From assembly GCA_964401855.1 (NCBI GenBank), contig CAYOAF010000228.1, forward strand, positions 1 to 7,162: a stretch of 7,162 nt of DNA. The letters are read 5' to 3'. Below are positions 5,980 through 7,162 of this stretch, piece by piece. How positions within the stretch are numbered: the first letter of the stretch is position 1; each line of letters begins with the position of its first letter. The DNA comes from CAJWBT01 sp964401855 (GTDB taxonomy: Bacteria; Chloroflexota; Dehalococcoidia; Lucifugimonadales; UBA3495). A program made the position numbers and the translations under genes. The notes beneath the pieces are model-generated. The model worked only from the letters and a program-made list of their open reading frames with translations. It did not search any database and was not told where the DNA came from.

Positions 5980-6264
5980 TTAGTCATCGGCGGGAGCCGG
6001 CTCCAGGCTGGCGATCTTCTCTTTGATGACGGCCATCATCTCCCTGACCCGCTTCAAGTCAGGGTAGGTGTTGCCTTCGGCCTTCTTGTCGAAGATCGTC
6101 TCCCCGTCCAAGAAGACCTGCATGATGCCCTTGTCTCGCGGCAGGATAGAGATCGCCACATCGGGGCCAAAGTGCCGGAAAAACTCATTCGCCATCCACG
6201 TGGCGGTGGCGTGATGCTGTCAAGGAACGCAGTAGGTAATCTCCACATCGACTTTCCCGTACAT
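5980..6264 (-). CDS. Selenoprotein of the Rdx family (SelW/SelT/SelH-like), Sec15 at in-frame TGA
   Basis: This is a thioredoxin-like small redox protein. From ATG 6264-6262 the frame reads MYGKVDVEITYCVP, then TGA (6222-6220), then QHHATATWMANEFF and on to a TAA at 5982-5980. The product is 94 residues with one internal TGA. The TGA falls exactly at the second redox position of the family's CxxC/CxxU motif (Cys12-Val-Pro-Sec15) after the first beta strand. The rest follows the Rdx pattern: a helix (MANEFFRHFG), strand VAISILP, the G-x-x-x-V-x-x-D-G-E hairpin (GIMQVFLDGETIFDKK), and a C-terminal helix. A near-perfect GAGGAGG site (6272-6278) lies 7 bases before this ATG, while the internal Met24 (ATG 6195) has no ribosome binding site. 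A SECIS-like hairpin follows the TGA. Family members are thought to be thiol oxidoreductases; the substrate here is unknown. Alternatives are a sequencing error or a pseudogene, which the motif position, binding site and hairpin make unlikely. Confidence 0.88.
6190..6205 (-). promoter_or_regulatory. Candidate bacterial SECIS hairpin within the selenoprotein gene
   Basis: On the minus strand, 14 bases after the TGA, CGCCA (6205-6201) pairs with UGGCG (6194-6190) around the loop CGUGGA. The loop begins 20 bases after the TGA and has a G in its second position. As I recall it, the bacterial SECIS model asks for a 16-37 base distance, a stem of at least 4 bp and a G among the first two loop bases, so all three are met. 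Such hairpins recruit SelB with Sec-tRNA. The lower stem is weak (possible CAU/AUG pairing across an internal loop). Confidence 0.65.
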
Positions 6265-6271
6265 CCGGAAA

Positions 6272-6278
6272 CCTCCTC
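6272..6278 (-). promoter_or_regulatory. Ribosome binding site that fixes the selenoprotein start
   Basis: On the minus strand GAGGAGG lies 7 bases before ATG 6264. It shows that translation begins upstream of the in-frame TGA, not at the internal Met24 codon that conventional gene calling would choose. Confidence 0.85.
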
Positions 6279-6310
6279 AAGCCAAAGTTTTGAGTTCAGT
6301 TCTACTTGCC

Positions 6311-6328
6311 GGTCACATGTGTTTGACC
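6311..6328. promoter_or_regulatory. Dyad GGTCA-N8-TGACC, possible operator
   Basis: Perfect 5-base inverted arms (6311-6315 and 6324-6328) enclose an 8-base centre that overlaps the palindrome CACATGTG (6314-6321). The dyad lies about 47 bases upstream of the selenoprotein ATG. It could be a regulator binding site or a leader hairpin. No regulator gene is in the window. Confidence 0.3.
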
Positions 6329-6498
6329 AATGTCGTTCCGGGTCCCTTTCCTCGGGAGGAGTCTCATACAGGCGTACGGGCCTGGGCCGGGCACCGGCGT
6401 TTTGGCCGCAGGGTTCGCCCTGCCCCAGCTAGTCCATCGTCAGCTTTGGTTGGACCTCTCTGTACGACATGTTGTGCAAACGCTCGTGACTGATAACC

Positions 6499-6526
6499 AT
6501 TTTAGCTGGATTAATGCGGGAGTCAA
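6499..6526 (-). promoter_or_regulatory. Sigma70-type promoter upstream of the selenoprotein gene
   Basis: On the minus strand TTGACT (6521-6526) and TAAAAT (6499-6504) are separated by 16 bases. Both boxes differ from consensus by one base. It lies just past the stop of the oxidoreductase gene and would give the selenoprotein its own transcript with a leader of about 230 bases. Confidence 0.6.
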
Positions 6527-6557
6527 CCCTTGTGCACGATGGCGGTGACGGATGTCG

Positions 6558-7162
6558 TCAGCGGTAATGGGCGATTACCTCCTGGCCGAACCGCTTGATG
6601 ATCTCTTCCGGCTCCGGGCCGATGGCCGTGATGAACAGCACCTCCACTCCAGCCTGCTGAATGGTCTGGGTCTTCTCCCGGCACTCGACGGGCGTGCCGG
6701 CCACGGCGAACCGCTCCACCAGGTAGTCGGTCAGCCCCAGTTCGTCGCTCAGGACGGCGTTTCGCGTCCGGCCCAGCTGCTCGTGTTGAGCCGGTACGTA
6801 CTCGTCTTGGAGGATCGATATGGGCTCCTTGAGTTCCTCGGGCACGTGCTTCCCCTCCAGGGTGAAACGAAAGGAGTGGTGCGCGCTGGCGGCCAGGGCC
6901 ATCTTGATCTCGGCGATGGCTTGCTCCCGGCGGGCGGCGACGTTGCATTTAGCGAAGGCCCACACCTCCGTCGAACCCTCCTTTTTACCGGCGGTCCGCT
7001 CTCCTTCCCGGATCCGGAACACAGAGTCCCGAAGCACCTCCGGCGTCAACCCGGTGTGGACCAGCACCGCGTCGGCCTCCGCCCCGGCCATGGCCAGGGT
7101 CCGGGGTCCCTCCGCCGAAACGAGGAAGGGCACCACCGTGCGGGACCAGCCCACATGAATGC
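6558..7162 (-). CDS. LLM-class flavin/F420-dependent oxidoreductase, C-terminal part
   Basis: The gene is read on the minus strand and enters from the right edge; the visible 201 codons end at a TGA (6560-6558). The segment VPFLVSAEGPRTLAMAGAEADAVLVHTG matches the C-terminal half of luciferase-like (beta/alpha)8 oxidoreductases, where a V-x-x-x-G-P-x-x-L-x-x-A-G-x-x-A-D block precedes a substrate-binding region. The closing part, RFAVAGTPVECREKTQTI and AGVEVLFITAIGP, with terminal RFGQEVIAHYR, is also typical and resembles Mer-like (methylenetetrahydromethanopterin reductase) members, which use F420. The N-terminal half and the cofactor-deciding residues are outside the window, so FMN versus F420 and the substrate cannot be told. 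The GTG at 7154-7152 is internal, because the frame stays open beyond it. The selenoprotein gene follows about 290 bases downstream on the same strand. Confidence 0.85.
   Translation of the reverse strand, partial: IHVGWSRTVVPFLVSAEGPRTLAMAGAEADAVLVHTGLTPEVLRDSVFRIREGERTAGKKEGSTEVWAFAKCNVAARREQAIAEIKMALAASAHHSFRFTLEGKHVPEELKEPISILQDEYVPAQHEQLGRTRNAVLSDELGLTDYLVERFAVAGTPVECREKTQTIQQAGVEVLFITAIGPEPEEIIKRFGQEVIAHYR

Larger units (their letters stand above)
6265..6498 (-). other. Inverted-repeat-rich leader upstream of the selenoprotein gene
   Basis: No gene is supported in these roughly 230 bases. Several short perfect inverted repeats stand in a row: 6369-6373 with 6380-6384, 6386-6390 with 6394-6398, 6408-6413 with 6418-6423 (6 bp, 4-base loop), and 6432-6436 with 6451-6455. 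A further dyad lies at 6311-6328. If transcription starts at the promoter at 6499-6526, all of these would be in the 5' leader RNA. No T run follows any of them. Confidence 0.4.

Noticed and set aside
6369..6455. Possible selC (tRNA-Sec) in the hairpin-rich leader
   Set aside because: No long acceptor stem, TCA anticodon loop or T arm can be assembled on either strand.
6429..6500. 23-codon minus-strand mini-ORF as a leader peptide for the selenoprotein gene
   Set aside because: Its ATG overlaps the -10 box, so it would not be in the transcript from that promoter, and it has no ribosome binding site.

Overview
The window is G+C-rich bacterial chromosome whose gene content (PdxS/PdxT vitamin B6 synthase, a Ycf45/SpoIIIAA-like ATPase with a C-terminal R3H domain, an F420-type LLM oxidoreductase, frequent TTG starts) best fits an uncultured Chloroflexota bacterium, perhaps Dehalococcoidia or SAR202. 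This placement is inferred from gene content, not from a marker phylogeny.

Positions 1-640 look like accessory DNA. Hand-counted G+C over 301-480 is about half, visibly lower than in the operon that follows. The region holds the first 24 codons of an IS3-type OrfA transposase running off the left edge, a possible insertion-sequence end, an imperfect inverted repeat, and a small unknown gene (266-534) that has an excellent ribosome binding site but appears broken by a one-base deletion. It abuts the 3' end of a tRNA-Gly gene, a common boundary for integrated DNA. Positions 641-826 carry a minus-strand tRNA pair, tRNA-Phe(GAA) then tRNA-Gly(GCC), with a good sigma70-type promoter. Positions 870-1155 hold nothing I recognise.

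Positions 1156-5957 form a compact plus-strand operon with a clear promoter: pdxS, pdxT, a tandem GNAT-like protein of unknown function, the R3H/AAA ATPase, and tmk (thymidylate kinase). PdxS and PdxT together make pyridoxal 5'-phosphate. The remaining genes are packed with a 4-base overlap or gaps of 2 and 12 bases, which suggests co-transcription. A GC-rich hairpin at the end of tmk separates this operon from convergent minus-strand genes.

Positions 5980-7162 contain two minus-strand genes. The standout is 5980-6264, a selenoprotein of the Rdx (SelW/SelT/SelH-like) family. Its reading frame is interrupted by an in-frame TGA exactly at the second redox position of the CxxC motif (Cys12-Val-Pro-Sec15), and a hairpin fitting the bacterial SECIS model follows it. 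Ordinary gene calling would start at Met24 and lose the active site. Upstream lie a leader rich in inverted repeats, a near-consensus promoter, and the C-terminal part of an LLM-class flavin/F420-dependent oxidoreductase.
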